Position numbers and translations under genes: made by a program | The notes under the pieces: generated by a model | The model's database searches: none | The model's input: only the letters and a program-made list of their open reading frames with translations | Told to the model about the DNA's origin: nothing | DNA from: Ramlibacter montanisoli | GTDB lineage: Bacteria > Pseudomonadota > Gammaproteobacteria > Burkholderiales > Burkholderiaceae_C | Reading direction: 5' to 3' | Assembly: GCF_013087525.1 (NCBI RefSeq) | Contig: NZ_JABFCS010000001.1 | Span: 3,162,001-3,226,000 of the forward strand | Length of the DNA stretch: 64,000 nt | In this document: piece by piece, positions 9,654-19,075 of the stretch | Numbering within the stretch: position 1 is the stretch's first letter | How the letters are laid out: every line of letters starts with the position of its first letter

Positions 9654-10216
9654 TCACGACGCCTTCCGGCGGAAGCAGGCGAGCGCGTGGTCGTTCACCA
9701 TCCCCACGGCCTGCATCCACGCGTACACGATCACCGGCCCCACGAACTTGAAGCCGCGGCGCTTGAGTTCCTTCGAGATCTCCTCGGCCTTCGGGGTGCT
9801 CACGGGCACCGAACGGCCGTCGCCGTGCAGCACCTTGCCGCCCGTGAAGGACCAGCAGAAATCCGCGAAGTCCTCGCCCCGCTCCTTCATGTCGCAGTAG
9901 ATCCCCGCTCCGGCGATGGTCGCGACGATCTTGGCGCGCGAGCGGATGATGCCAGGATCGGCCAGCAGCTTCTCGATCTCCTCTCCACGAACCGGGCCAC
10001 CTTGGCGGGCTCGAAGCCGGCGAAGGCCCGGCGGAAGGCCTCGCGCTTGTGCAGCACGGTGCGCCAGGACAGGCCGGCCTGGAAGCCCTCGAGCATCAGC
10101 ATCTCCCACAGCATGCGCGGGTCGTGCTGCGGCACGCCCCATTCCTCGTCGTGGTACTGCGCCATCAGGGCGTCGCCGCCTTCGGCCCAGGCGCAGCGTT
10201 GCGGTGGCTTGGTCAT
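9654..10216 (-). CDS. tag: 3-methyladenine DNA glycosylase I, frameshifted
   Basis: The N-terminal part (RCAWAEGGDALMAQYHDEEWG, LWEMLMLEGFQAGLSW, KREAFRRAFAGFEPAKVARF) and C-terminal part (LLADPGIIRSRAKI, FADFCWSF, MSKELKRRGFKFVGPVIVYAWMQA-like segment) belong to one Tag protein but lie in different frames. A missing G at about 9980-9986 explains this; with one base added the gene is 564 bases and 187 residues, the E. coli Tag length. Tag removes 3-methyladenine from alkylated DNA. An alternative ATG at 10249, 2 bases past the upstream gene, would add 11 residues. Probably co-transcribed with the LigD-type polymerase. Confidence 0.88.
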
Positions 10217-10251
10217 GCGTGCATGGTAGGGCCAGGCCCGCAACGACATCG

Positions 10252-11489
10252 TCACGCCTTCGGCTTGCCCTCGCCGGGAGCCTTCGGCCGCAGGCGCGCC
10301 GGCACATGCTCCAGGTTGATCCGCACGCGGTACCACGGCGAGGAACGCCCGCGCATGCGGTCCACCAGCACGTCCTGCGGCTCCAGGTGCGCCGCCGCCT
10401 TGGGGTGCTGCGCCTTCCATTGCCCCGCCGCCGCGACCGCTTCCGCTTCGCGCTCGGCACGCGCCACCTCGATCAGCGGCTTCCTGGTCCGCGCCGTGGA
10501 AGGCGGTGCCCGCTTCGGTTCGCCCGCGGCCTTGCGGTAGTGCGGGGGCCACGGCGCGTCGCCCTCGCCTGCCGCCTCCTGCTGGCGTGACAGCTCCAGC
10601 AGCGGCTCGAGCGAGCAGCGCCAGTCGTCGATCTCCGCGTGCGGATCGCCGATCCTCGCGAAGCGCTTGGGCAGGGTCCAGAGGGTGAAGTCGGCCGGGT
10701 TGCACTCGGCCAGCTCCTTCCAGTTCACCGGCGCGGACACGCGCGCGTCGGGCTTGGGCCGCACCGAATAGGCCGAGGTCACGGTGCGGTCCTTGGCGTT
10801 CTGGTTGTAGTCGACGAACACGCCGCGGCGCTCCTCCTTCCACCATTTGCTCGTGGCCAGGCCGGGAGCGCGGCGTTCGACCTCGCGGGCCAGCGCGAGC
10901 GCGGCCCGCCGCACCTCGTCGAAGGTCCATTTCGTTTCGATGCGCACCAGCACGTGGATGCCGCGCGATCCCGAGGTCTTGGGCCAGCCCTTGAGCCCCA
11001 GTTCCGTCAGCACCTCGTGGACCACATCCGCCACCTGCCGGATCTGCGGCCACTCGACGCCGGGCACCGGGTCGAGGTCCACGCGCAGCTCATCGGGATG
11101 GTCCAGGTCCTCCGCCCGCACCGGGTGCGGATGCAGCTCCAGGCAGGCCAGGTTCGCCATCCAGGCCAGGTCGGCGGGATGGCGAGGCACCACTTCCTCG
11201 GCGCTGCGACCGGACGGGAAGCGGATCTCGGCGACCTCCAGCCAGTCCGGGCGCTTCGCCGGCGCGCGCTTCTGGAAGAAGAACTCCTCGTCGATGCCGT
11301 TCGGGTAGCGCACGAGGACGCACGGGCGGCCGCCGGCGCCCTCAGCGCGCCCTCGGCGACGGCGAGGTAATAGTTCACGAGGTCGAGCTTGGTGACGCGC
11401 GCGGAAGGGATCAGCAGCTTCGCCGGGCTGGTGATCACGACCTCCCGTCCGCCAATCTCCAGCGTGGTCTCGTCCTTTGCCTGGGCCAT
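10252..11489 (-). CDS. ligD: LigD-type DNA polymerase/primase domain protein, frameshifted
   Basis: About 412 residues after correction. The N-terminus KDETTLEIGGREVVITSPAK continues into KLDLVNYYLAVAEGAL, then a missing G at about 11338-11342 breaks the frame. The rest has VRYPNGIDEEFFFQKRAP, LACLELHPHPVRAEDLDHPD, the metal-binding RVDLDPVPG and the SGSRGIHV motif of LigD polymerases. Adding one base gives 1239 bases. These archaeo-eukaryotic primase-type enzymes extend DNA and RNA ends in bacterial end joining. Only the polymerase domain is present, plus a basic C-terminal tail of about 100 residues. The ligase is encoded separately at 8573-9646. Confidence 0.87.
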
Positions 11490-11577
11490 GCGGATGAAAC
11501 TACCCCGCCACGGCACAATACGGGGTCAGACGCGGCCGGCTTTCCAGGCCCGCCCGCCCTCTATTCCCGGAGTCCCC

Positions 11578-13218
11578 TTGTCCGCATCGCCCCTGGCCGC
11601 CGAAGTCCGGCGCCGCCGCACCTTCGCCATCATTTCGCACCCCGACGCGGGCAAGACCACGCTGACGGAAAAGCTGCTGCTGTTCTCCGGCGCGATCCAG
11701 ATCGCGGGCGCGGTGAAGGGCCGCAAGGCCTCGCGCCATGCCACCTCCGACTGGATGGAGATCGAGAAGCAGCGCGGCATCTCGGTGGCCTCCTCGGTGA
11801 TGCAGATGCTGTACCGCGACCACGTGGTGAACCTGCTGGACACGCCCGGCCACAAGGACTTCTCGGAAGACACCTACCGCGTGCTGACGGCCGTGGACGC
11901 GGCACTGATGGTGATCGACGCGGCCAACGGCGTGGAAGCGCAGACGCGGCGGCTGATCGAGGTCTGCCGCCAGCGCGACACGCCCATCATCACCTTCGTC
12001 AACAAGATGGACCGCGAGGTGCGCGAGCCGCTCGACATCCTCGACGAGGTCGAGCGCGAGCTGGGCATGCCCTGCGTGCCCATGACCTGGCCGGTGGGCA
12101 AGGGCAAGGCCTTCGGCGGCATCATGAACCTGCGCCGGCAGGCGATGACGGTGTTCGAATCGGGCAGCGAGCGCCGCCCCCAGGACTTCGACACCGTGCC
12201 GCTGTCGGACACCGACGAACTGCGCCGGCGCTTCGGCGCCGAGTACGACGCGGCGGCCGAAAGCATGGAACTCGCTTCCGGCGCTTCGCCCGAGTGGGAC
12301 CACGCGGCCTTCCTGGCGGCCCGGCAGACCCCCGTGTTCTTCGGTTCCGCCGTCAACAACTTCGGCGTGATGGAAGTGCTGGACGCGCTGGTCGACCTGG
12401 CGCCGGCCCCGCAGGCGCGCAAGAGCACCGCGGTCGTCAACCGGCAACCGGTCGAGCGCATGGTGGAACCGGACGACACCGCCTTCTCCGGCGTGGTGTT
12501 CAAGGTGCAGGCCAACATGGACCCCTCGCACCGCGACCGCATCGCCTTCGTGCGCATGGCTTCCGGCAAGTTCACGCCGGGCATGAAGCTGAAGGTGCAG
12601 CGCACCGCCAAGGAGCTGCGGCCCACCTCGGTCGTGACCTTCATGTCGCAGCGGCGCGAAGCGGTCGACGAGGCCTATGCCGGCGACATCATCGGCTTCA
12701 CCACGCATGGCGGCGTGCAGCTGGGCGACACCATCACCGACGGTTCGGTGAACCTGCAGTACACCGGCCTGCCCTTCTTCGCCCCCGAGCTCTTCATGGT
12801 GGTGGTGCTGAAGAACCCGCTGCGCACCAAGCAGCTGCAGCAGGGCCTGGCCCAGCTGGGCGAGGAAGGCGCGATCCAGGTGTTCCGCCCGCAGATCGGC
12901 GGCCCGATGCTGCTGGGCGCCGTGGGCCAGCTGCAGTTCGAGGTGGTGCAGCACCGGCTGAAGACCGAGTACGACTGCGACGTGCGGCTGGAAGGCTGCC
13001 CGTACACGGGGGCCCGCTGGATCACCGCCGACACGCCGGCGGAACTGAAGGCCTTCACGGACGCTTATCCGCAGCGGCTGGCGCTGGACGCCGCCGACGC
13101 GCTCGCCTTCCTGTGCACTTCGCCCTATGACGTGCGCCTGGCGCAGGAGCGCTTCCCCAAGATCCACTTCCACCTGCTGCGCGAACATGCGGGGCTGGCT
13201 TTACAAAGCGCCAACTGA
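11578..13218 (+). CDS. prfC: Peptide chain release factor 3
   Basis: A 546-residue translational GTPase of RF3 length. G-motifs are visible: SHPDAGKTTL (G1), ISVASSVMQ (switch I), LLDTPGHKDFSEDTYR (G3) and VNKMDRE (G4). EDTYR and the HRLKTEYDCDVRLE domain III segment separate RF3 from EF-G. It recycles RF1 and RF2 after termination. No ATG fits; the frame opens at 11389 but the family N-terminus LAAEVRRRRTFAIISH is reached from a TTG at 11578 with GGAG five bases upstream. Confidence 0.95.
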   Translation: MSASPLAAEVRRRRTFAIISHPDAGKTTLTEKLLLFSGAIQIAGAVKGRKASRHATSDWMEIEKQRGISVASSVMQMLYRDHVVNLLDTPGHKDFSEDTYRVLTAVDAALMVIDAANGVEAQTRRLIEVCRQRDTPIITFVNKMDREVREPLDILDEVERELGMPCVPMTWPVGKGKAFGGIMNLRRQAMTVFESGSERRPQDFDTVPLSDTDELRRRFGAEYDAAAESMELASGASPEWDHAAFLAARQTPVFFGSAVNNFGVMEVLDALVDLAPAPQARKSTAVVNRQPVERMVEPDDTAFSGVVFKVQANMDPSHRDRIAFVRMASGKFTPGMKLKVQRTAKELRPTSVVTFMSQRREAVDEAYAGDIIGFTTHGGVQLGDTITDGSVNLQYTGLPFFAPELFMVVVLKNPLRTKQLQQGLAQLGEEGAIQVFRPQIGGPMLLGAVGQLQFEVVQHRLKTEYDCDVRLEGCPYTGARWITADTPAELKAFTDAYPQRLALDAADALAFLCTSPYDVRLAQERFPKIHFHLLREHAGLALQSAN

Positions 13219-13281
13219 GCCGGCACCCGCGCGCTTGCCGCACACGGCAAAATCCGCGGGTCGCTGGGTTGGAAGAACACC

Positions 13282-14457
13282 ATGAAGAAGTCGTCCGTGT
13301 CGCGCTCGCTGGCTGCCGTCCTCGCCAGCACCCTGCTGCTCGCCGCCTGCGGCGGCGGTGGCGGTGGTGGCCCGCGGCCGCCATCGTCGGCCCGGTTCTC
13401 CGAGGCCGTGGCGGGCTGCGCCGTGCCCACGCAGCGGCAGTTCCTGCGGACCTACCTCGACGAGGTCTACCTCTGGTACCGCGAGATCCCCGCGGTGGAC
13501 CCGAACCAGTTCACCACCGTCGCGAGCATCAACGACTATTTCGACGCGCTGACCAACCTGCCGCAGGACCGCTTCAGCGACGCGATCTTCACCGGCCAGA
13601 GCGCGGCGGTGCAATCCTCGACGCCGCTCGCGCAGCTCGACGCGGGCCAGCTGCTCGCCTCGCATTCCGTCCCCACGGCACCGACCGTGACCACCACCAC
13701 GGGCGGACGCAAGGTGGGCTACCTGCGGCTGGCGAACGCGGCCGAGGGCTCCCAGGACGAGGTGATCGCCGCCTTCCTGCAGTTGCAGCCGCAGGGCATC
13801 CAGGACCTGGTGCTGGACCTGCGCGACAACACCGGCGGCTTCGTCTACACGGCGCTCACGACGGCGTCGATGATCACGGCCGCCGCGAACAACGGACGGG
13901 TGTTCGAGCGCCTCGTGTTCAACGACAAGCGTGGCGAGACCAGCCTCCTGTTCTCCGGCCAGGTGCAGTTCCCCGATGGCGCCAGCCCGCGTTTCCCGGT
14001 CGGCACCGCCCTGCCGCAGCTCGCGCTGCCGCGGGTGTTCGTGCTGACCGATCCGAACACCTGTTCGGCCAGCGAGTCGATCATCAACAGCCTGCGCGGC
14101 ATCAACGTCGAGGTCATCCGCATCGGCGACACCACCTGCGGCAAGCCCTACGGCTTCACCGAGAAGCAGAACTGCGGCTACTCCTTCTTCGCCATCGACT
14201 TCCAGGGCTTCAACGCCGCGGGCTTCGGCGACTACCAGGGCGGCTTCGCGCCGATCTGCCGCGTGCCTGAAGCCGGCGTGCGCGGAACCGCCACCGACGC
14301 CGTGCTGAACGCCGCCTTGTTCTATGCGGACAGCAATTCCTGCCCGACCGGCACCGCGACCGGTGCGCAGATGGCGTCCTCCCCGATCGTGAGCGCGCCG
14401 CGCCAGCCGCCCGCCGGCGCCGCCCGCATCCTGCTGCCGGAGATGCTTCCCCGTTGA
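13282..14457 (+). CDS. S41-family peptidase lipoprotein
   Basis: 391 residues. The signal peptide and lipobox LLLAAC (residue about 24) are followed by a glycine run, so the protein is probably tethered to a membrane. The C-terminal-processing-peptidase fold is seen in VGYLRLANA, DLVLDLRDNTGG, the nucleophile region LTDPNTCSASESIINSLRG and the downstream CGKPYGF lysine. No clear PDZ domain is visible between the N-terminal helical region and the core, unlike CtpA. Several cysteines cluster near the active site. It probably acts in the periplasm; substrate unknown. Confidence 0.87.
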   Translation: MKKSSVSRSLAAVLASTLLLAACGGGGGGGPRPPSSARFSEAVAGCAVPTQRQFLRTYLDEVYLWYREIPAVDPNQFTTVASINDYFDALTNLPQDRFSDAIFTGQSAAVQSSTPLAQLDAGQLLASHSVPTAPTVTTTTGGRKVGYLRLANAAEGSQDEVIAAFLQLQPQGIQDLVLDLRDNTGGFVYTALTTASMITAAANNGRVFERLVFNDKRGETSLLFSGQVQFPDGASPRFPVGTALPQLALPRVFVLTDPNTCSASESIINSLRGINVEVIRIGDTTCGKPYGFTEKQNCGYSFFAIDFQGFNAAGFGDYQGGFAPICRVPEAGVRGTATDAVLNAALFYADSNSCPTGTATGAQMASSPIVSAPRQPPAGAARILLPEMLPR

Positions 14458-14471
14458 CGGCCACCGGCCCC

Positions 14472-15261
14472 ATGCTCCCCCCTGCGCGCGTGGCCCGCGG
14501 CCGCGCGCGCCCGCATCGCCGGCGTCCTCACCGACATCGACGACACGCTCACCACCGAAGGCGCGGTCACGCCCGACGTGCTGCGCTCGCTCGCGGCGCT
14601 CGCGCAGGCCGGCCTGCACGTCATCCCGATCACCGGCCGCCCGGTGGGCTGGAGCGAACCCTTCGCGCTGGCCTGGCCGGTGGATGCCATCGTGGCCGAG
14701 AACGGCTCGGTGGCGCTGGCGCGAACCGCGCCGGGACAGCTGCGCAAGCTCTACACGCAGGGCGAGGCCGAACGCACGGCCAACCACGCGCGCATGCAGC
14801 AGGTGGCGCGGCGCATCGTGCGCGAGATCCCCGGCGCCGCGATCTCCCGTGACAGCGGCGGACGCGAGACCGACATCGCGATCGACCACAGCGAGTTCAC
14901 GCACCTGCCGCAGGATGCCATCGACCGCGTGGTCGCGCTCATGCGCGCCGAAGGCATGCAAGCCACCGTCAGCTCGATCCACGTCAACGGCTGGTACGGC
15001 GGCCACAACAAGCTGGAAGGCGCGCGCTGGGTGGTGCGGGAGCTGCTGGGACGCGAGCTGGAGGACGAACTCGATCGCTGGGTCTATGTCGGCGACTCCA
15101 CCAACGACGTGCTGATGTTCGAGCACTTCCCGCACAGCGTGGGCGTGGCCAACATCCGGCGCTTCGAGGACCAGCTCGCCTTCAAGCCGCGCTACGTCAC
15201 CGACGGCGAACGCGGCGCGGGCTTCGCCGAGGTGGCGCAGGCGATCCTGCAGGCGCGCTGA
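14472..15261 (+). CDS. HAD-superfamily (IIB) hydrolase, 5' end uncertain
   Basis: The HAD core is intact: motif I LTDIDDTLTTEG, motif II VIPITGRPVGW, a type-IIB cap and motif IV WVYVGDSTNDVLMFEHF. The family resembles sucrose-phosphate and mannosyl-3-phosphoglycerate phosphatases, so a phosphosugar substrate is plausible. The main frame has no ATG between the previous stop and motif I. An ATG at 14472 is out of frame by one base and followed by a run of six C; one extra C there would explain it, giving a MLPLRAWPAAARARI start. An unusual CTG start at 14482 is the alternative. Confidence 0.82.
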
Positions 15262-15262
15262 C

Positions 15263-16032
15263 TCAGTCCGCGTCCCGCAGCTTGCGGTGCCCGCGGCAGG
15301 CCTGGGCGAAGGCCTCCAGCGTGCGCTGGTAGAAGGGATGCTGCTCGTGCCGCCACTCCGGATGCCACTGCACCGCATAGGCGAATGCGGGCGCGCCCAT
15401 GACCCGCACGCCCTCCACCAGTCCGTCGGGCGCGTGCGCTTCCGCGACCAGGCCTTCGCCCAGCCGGCGGATGCCCTGCCCGTGCAGCGAATTCACCAGT
15501 GCGCGCTGGCCCCCGGCCCAGTGCGCGAACGCGCTGCCCGGTTCCAGCAGCACCTCGTGCCGCTCCGCGAACTGCACGGCAAGGTCCTCGTCGCGCGGCT
15601 CGCGGTGGTCCATCATCCCCGAGTGTTCGTGCAGGCTCTGGTACAGGCTGCCGCCCAGCGCGACGTTGATTTCCTGCAGGCCCCGGCACACGCCGAACAG
15701 CGGCACCGCGCGGTCCAGCGCCTCCCGCACCAGGCGCATGGTCAACTGGTCGCGGCGCGGATCGAGCAGGTCGGTGGGCAGCGCCGTCTCGCCGAAGTGC
15801 GTGGCCTCCACGTTGGACGGCGAACCGGTGAGCAGCACGCCATCCACCAGCGGCAGCAGGCAGGGGATGTCCCCGGCCTCGGCCATGGGGAACAGCACCG
15901 GCTGCAGCCCCAGTTGCGTGACGGCCGCCGCGTAGCGATCGGCCAGCACGGTGTAGCCGCCGGGATCGTCGAGATCGAGGTGGCGATGGCAGGCGGGGAG
16001 CCACACCAGTGGCTTGTGGGGATCTTGGGCAT
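15263..16032 (-). CDS. Class I glutamine amidotransferase-like gamma-glutamyl hydrolase (PuuD-like), frameshifted near start
   Basis: The catalytic cysteine lies in LFGVCRGLQEINVALGG and the histidine/glutamate pair in AYAVQWHPEW, as in peptidase C26 gamma-glutamyl-gamma-aminobutyrate hydrolases. LLTGSPSNV is also typical. The frame has only a GTG at 16006; an ATG at 16032 becomes in-frame if one C is added to a C-run at about 16018-16021, giving MPKIPHKPLVWLPACHRHLD and 256 residues. Family members hydrolyse gamma-glutamyl amides, as in putrescine degradation. Stops 2 bases from the convergent HAD gene. Confidence 0.85.
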
Positions 16033-16118
16033 GCGCGATCTTCGCCGCCCATGGTGCCTGCGCCCCGGCGGCCCGGCTGGCCGCCGAGGCGCCTCCGCGC
16101 GTCGGACGTGGCCGACGC

Positions 16119-17081
16119 TCAGTTGGGCTTGGCCAGGCCCAGCTTCTCGACCAGCGCCTTTTCGCGCGCGAAGGTTTCCTGCGCGAACTTCGTGTAGCCG
16201 GCGGAGCTCATGTACATCGGCACCATGTCGTAGCGGGCCAGCGCCTGCACGTAGCTCGGTTCCTCCATCGCCTTCTTGAACGCGTCGTGCAGGCGCTTCA
16301 CCACCGCGGGCGGCGTGCCCTTGGGCGCGCCGATGCCGAAGGGCGAGTTCTGCACGATGTCCAGGCCCAGCTCCTTGAGCGTGGGCGCGTCGGGGAATTT
16401 CTCCAGGCGCTTCTCGCCCCAGGTGTTCAGCACGCGCAGCTTGCCGGCCTGCACCAGCGGCGCGAAGCCGGTGGAGTCGGCCGCGGCCATGAGGTGGCCG
16501 CCGGTGATGGCCTGCGCCAGCTCCGAGCTGCCCTTGTACGGCACGTGCAGCAGCTGCAGTCCCAGCTTCTGCGCGATCAGCTCCGTGGTGAGGTGCGGGC
16601 TGGTCAGGGTGCCGGTGGAGCCGTAGGTCAGCTTGCCCGGATTGGCCTTGGCCCAGGCGACGAAGTGCGTCCACGTGGTCAGCGGCGAGTCCGCCGGCAC
16701 GACGATGCCAAAGGCATAGCCGGTGACGTTGAGGACGTAGTTGATGTCCTTGACCGGGTCCCAGCTGATCCTGGTCGTGTACGGCAGGCGGAACACGCCC
16801 AGCGGGATCTGCGCCAGCGTGTAGCCGTCTGCGGGCGATGTCTGCAGCAGCTGCGCCGGCAGCGTGCCGCCCGCGCCCGGCTTGTTCTCGACGATGACCG
16901 GCTGGCCGAGGATCTTGCCGGCGTTGTCGGCCAGCTGGCGCATGGTGATGTCGGTCGGACCGCCCGCGGGGAAGGCGATGACCAGCTTGATGGGCTTGGC
17001 CGGGAAGGCCTGGGCATGGACACCCACGCTCGCGGCGGCCAGCGTGGCGACGGCGAACTGGATGAGATGGCGACGGCGCAT
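16119..17081 (-). CDS. Bug/TctC-family periplasmic substrate-binding protein
   Basis: About 320 residues. A twin-basic start (MRRRHLIQFAVATLAAASVG) and AQAFPAKPIK mark a cleaved signal peptide. Family motifs are LVIAFPAGGPTDITMR, VENKPGAGGTLPA, LTYGSTGTLTSPHLTTEL and LHVPYKGSSELAQAITGG. Such proteins bind small carboxylates for tripartite tricarboxylate transporters, but most Burkholderiales copies, like this one, are orphans without TctA or TctB nearby. An AGGAGC site precedes the ATG. Ligand unknown. Confidence 0.93.
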   Translation of the reverse strand: MRRRHLIQFAVATLAAASVGVHAQAFPAKPIKLVIAFPAGGPTDITMRQLADNAGKILGQPVIVENKPGAGGTLPAQLLQTSPADGYTLAQIPLGVFRLPYTTRISWDPVKDINYVLNVTGYAFGIVVPADSPLTTWTHFVAWAKANPGKLTYGSTGTLTSPHLTTELIAQKLGLQLLHVPYKGSSELAQAITGGHLMAAADSTGFAPLVQAGKLRVLNTWGEKRLEKFPDAPTLKELGLDIVQNSPFGIGAPKGTPPAVVKRLHDAFKKAMEEPSYVQALARYDMVPMYMSSAGYTKFAQETFAREKALVEKLGLAKPN

Positions 17082-17422
17082 CGATGCTCCTGGAGTTGTG
17101 CGAAAGAGGAAGCGCACATTGGACCGCGGCGCCGCGCCGCGTGCATCGGGAGCGACCCTCCGGCAGTAACGTGGGAGACATGCGCGGGGCGCGTCAGGGG
17201 CGCGTCAACATGTGCAAGTCACGGCCCATCTCTTTACGCTCCCTACACGTGTGTGCAACATCTCGTCACCTCTCATGTTGATCGAGCGCAGAAGACGCGC
17301 AGGGATGTGGCGCGAGCGACACGAACACACCCCTCCGGAGGTTGACGCACGCCGCGCGGGCCCGCGACACTCGATGAGGCCCCACCAAAGGGGCCACCAA
17401 CGAACCAATCCAAGGGGAATAA
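17082..17422 (+). other. Intergenic region between divergent Bug and barrel genes
   Basis: About 340 bases with no convincing gene. It must hold both divergent promoters. TTGACG at 17342-17347 is a possible -35 for the beta-barrel gene, but no good -10 is obvious. CAACAT and ATGTTG at about 17257-17281 are inverted 6-mers separated by 13 bases, a possible operator. Confidence 0.35.
17378..17395 (+). promoter_or_regulatory. 5'-leader stem-loop of the outer-membrane barrel gene
   Basis: GGCCCC, loop ACCAAA, GGGGCC forms a 6-bp GC stem 27 bases before the ATG. Its position suggests an mRNA-stabilising or translation-modulating leader structure. The role is inferred. Confidence 0.45.
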
Positions 17423-17962
17423 ATGAAACGTCTCGCCATCGCGGCTGCCTCCGTTCTTCTCATGCTGGGCACCGCCCAAGCGCAATCCCGTGCCCCGCTG
17501 TATGGCGAACTGGGCTATTCGTTCCTGGAATTCAAGGCCGACGGCTTCAAGACCAAGCCGCATGCCCTGCGTGGCATCGTCGGCTACGAGTTCCATCCGA
17601 ACGTCGCCGCGGAAGGCATGCTGGCCTTCGGCGTGCGCTCCGACGACGTCAACGTCGGCGGCGTGAACGTGGACACCAAGCTCAAGCACGCCTTCGGCGT
17701 GTTCGTGAAGCCGAAGTACAACTTCGGCCCGGCCGAAGTGTTCGCCCGCGTCGGCTATGCGCGCGTCAAGATCAAGGCCACCGCCTGCGCCGCCGGCGTC
17801 TGCGCCAGCGACAGCGATGCCGACGGCGATTTCGCCTGGGGCTTCGGCGCCAACTACAACATCAACCCGCGCATGTACGTCGGCGCGGACTGGATGCGCC
17901 TGAACGACAACGACGGCGGCAAGATCCAGGGCCTGACCGTCAACTTCGGCTACCGCTTCTGA
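17423..17962 (+). CDS. Outer-membrane beta-barrel protein (OmpA/OmpW-like fold)
   Basis: 179 residues. The signal peptide MKRLAIAAASVLLMLGTAQAQ is followed by alternating strands (LYGELGYSFLEF, GIVGYEFHPNVAAEGMLAF, FARVGYARVKI) and ends in the aromatic YRF typical of outer-membrane proteins. This fits an eight-stranded barrel. ACAAGVCASDSDADGD forms an acidic, two-cysteine loop that may bind divalent metal, which is inference. An AAGGGG site precedes the ATG and a strong terminator follows. Confidence 0.85.
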   Translation: MKRLAIAAASVLLMLGTAQAQSRAPLYGELGYSFLEFKADGFKTKPHALRGIVGYEFHPNVAAEGMLAFGVRSDDVNVGGVNVDTKLKHAFGVFVKPKYNFGPAEVFARVGYARVKIKATACAAGVCASDSDADGDFAWGFGANYNINPRMYVGADWMRLNDNDGGKIQGLTVNFGYRF

Positions 17963-17985
17963 TCCCTCCAGGATCCGCAAGCTTG

Positions 17986-18011
17986 AAAGCCCGCCGCAAG
18001 GCGGGCTTTTT
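17986..18011 (+). terminator. Rho-independent terminator
   Basis: AAAGCCCGCC, loop of four, GGCGGGCTTT followed by TT forms a strong GC hairpin with a T-run, 24 bases past the barrel-gene stop. It lies between convergent genes and may also serve the deacetylase on the other strand. Confidence 0.9.
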
Positions 18012-18025
18012 CATGGAGACCGCGC

Positions 18026-19075
18026 TCAGCCCGGGACGCGCTGCGCGAAGCCTTCCAGCACGTTCGCCGCGTTGACCCCCACCTGCGCGACCGCATAGCC
18101 GCCTTCGAACACGAACAGCGTCGGCAGGCCGGCCGCCGCCAGGTCCTCGCCCACCCGCAGGTAGTCCTCGCTCGCCAGCGTGAAGCCCGCGATCGGATCG
18201 CCGGCGAAGGTGTCCACCCCCAGCGAAACCACCAGCGCTTCCGCGCCGAAGGCGGAGATGGCCTGCAGCGCCTGGCGCAGCGCTTCGCGCCAGCGCGGGA
18301 AGCCGGTGCCGCGCGGCAGCGGCAGGTTGAGGTTGCAGCCCGCGCCGGCGCCGCTGCCACGCTCGTCCGCGTAGCCCAGGTAGTACGGGTACTCGGTGTG
18401 CGGATCGCCGTGGACGCTGGCGAAGAACACGTCGGCACGCTCGTAGAAGATGGCCTGCGTGCCGTTGCCGTGGTGGTAGTCGATGTCGAGCACCGCCACC
18501 TTCGCGAGCCCCGCATCCCGCAGCACCTGCGCTGCGACCGCCGCGTTGTTGACGAAGCAGTAGCCGCCGAAGAAATCGTGCCCTGCGTGATGTCCCGGCG
18601 GCCGCGACAGCGCGAACGACACGCGGCTGCCCTGCAGCAGCTCGCGCGCGCCCGCCACCGCGCAGGCCGCGCCGTGCTCCGCGGCTGCCCAGGTGCCGGC
18701 CGTGAGCGGCGAGCCGGCGTCGAAGGAGAACAGCCCCAGGCGCGCGGGAAAGCTCGCCGGCAACACGTCGCTGCGGAAAGTGCGGATCGGCCAGTACGAA
18801 GGCAGCGCGTCGCGCTGCGCATTGGCCGGGTCCAGGGCCACCCACTCCTGCCAGGCGGTGGACAGGAAGGCGAGGTAGCGCGGCGCATGCACGCGCTCCA
18901 GCACCGACCTCTCCACGGCGGGCGGCGAAGCGATGGTGCCCAGGCCGCGCCGCTGCAGCTCCTGCAGAACGAAGTCGGCGCGCGCGGGCACCTCGAAACA
19001 GGGCACGAGCTCGCCGCGGAACATCTCGTGGCGCCCGTGGTGCAGGGCGTGGCGCTCGTTGAAGAAGATCTTCAC
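18026..19075 (-). CDS. Acetylpolyamine amidohydrolase / histone deacetylase family protein
   Basis: 349 residues. The zinc hydrolase core is clear: SRPPGHHAGHDFFGGYCFVNNAAVAA, VLDIDYHHGNGTQAIFY and SLGVDTFAGDP, containing the tandem histidines and metal aspartates. The N-terminus [18 protein letters not shown] resembles bacterial acetylpolyamine amidohydrolases, so deacetylation of polyamines or small amides is more likely than of histones. The GTG start overlaps the uvrA stop (GTGA), suggesting translational coupling to uvrA. No functional link with DNA repair is established. Confidence 0.92.
   Translation of the reverse strand: MKIFFNERHALHHGRHEMFRGELVPCFEVPARADFVLQELQRRGLGTIASPPAVERSVLERVHAPRYLAFLSTAWQEWVALDPANAQRDALPSYWPIRTFRSDVLPASFPARLGLFSFDAGSPLTAGTWAAAEHGAACAVAGARELLQGSRVSFALSRPPGHHAGHDFFGGYCFVNNAAVAAQVLRDAGLAKVAVLDIDYHHGNGTQAIFYERADVFFASVHGDPHTEYPYYLGYADERGSGAGAGCNLNLPLPRGTGFPRWREALRQALQAISAFGAEALVVSLGVDTFAGDPIAGFTLASEDYLRVGEDLAAAGLPTLFVFEGGYAVAQVGVNAANVLEGFAQRVPG

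Noticed and set aside
13201-15378. Minus-strand open frame of about 725 codons opposite the S41 protease and HAD genes
   Set aside because: The plus strand carries well-supported protease and phosphatase motifs; the minus-strand product is compositionally biased and has no motif.
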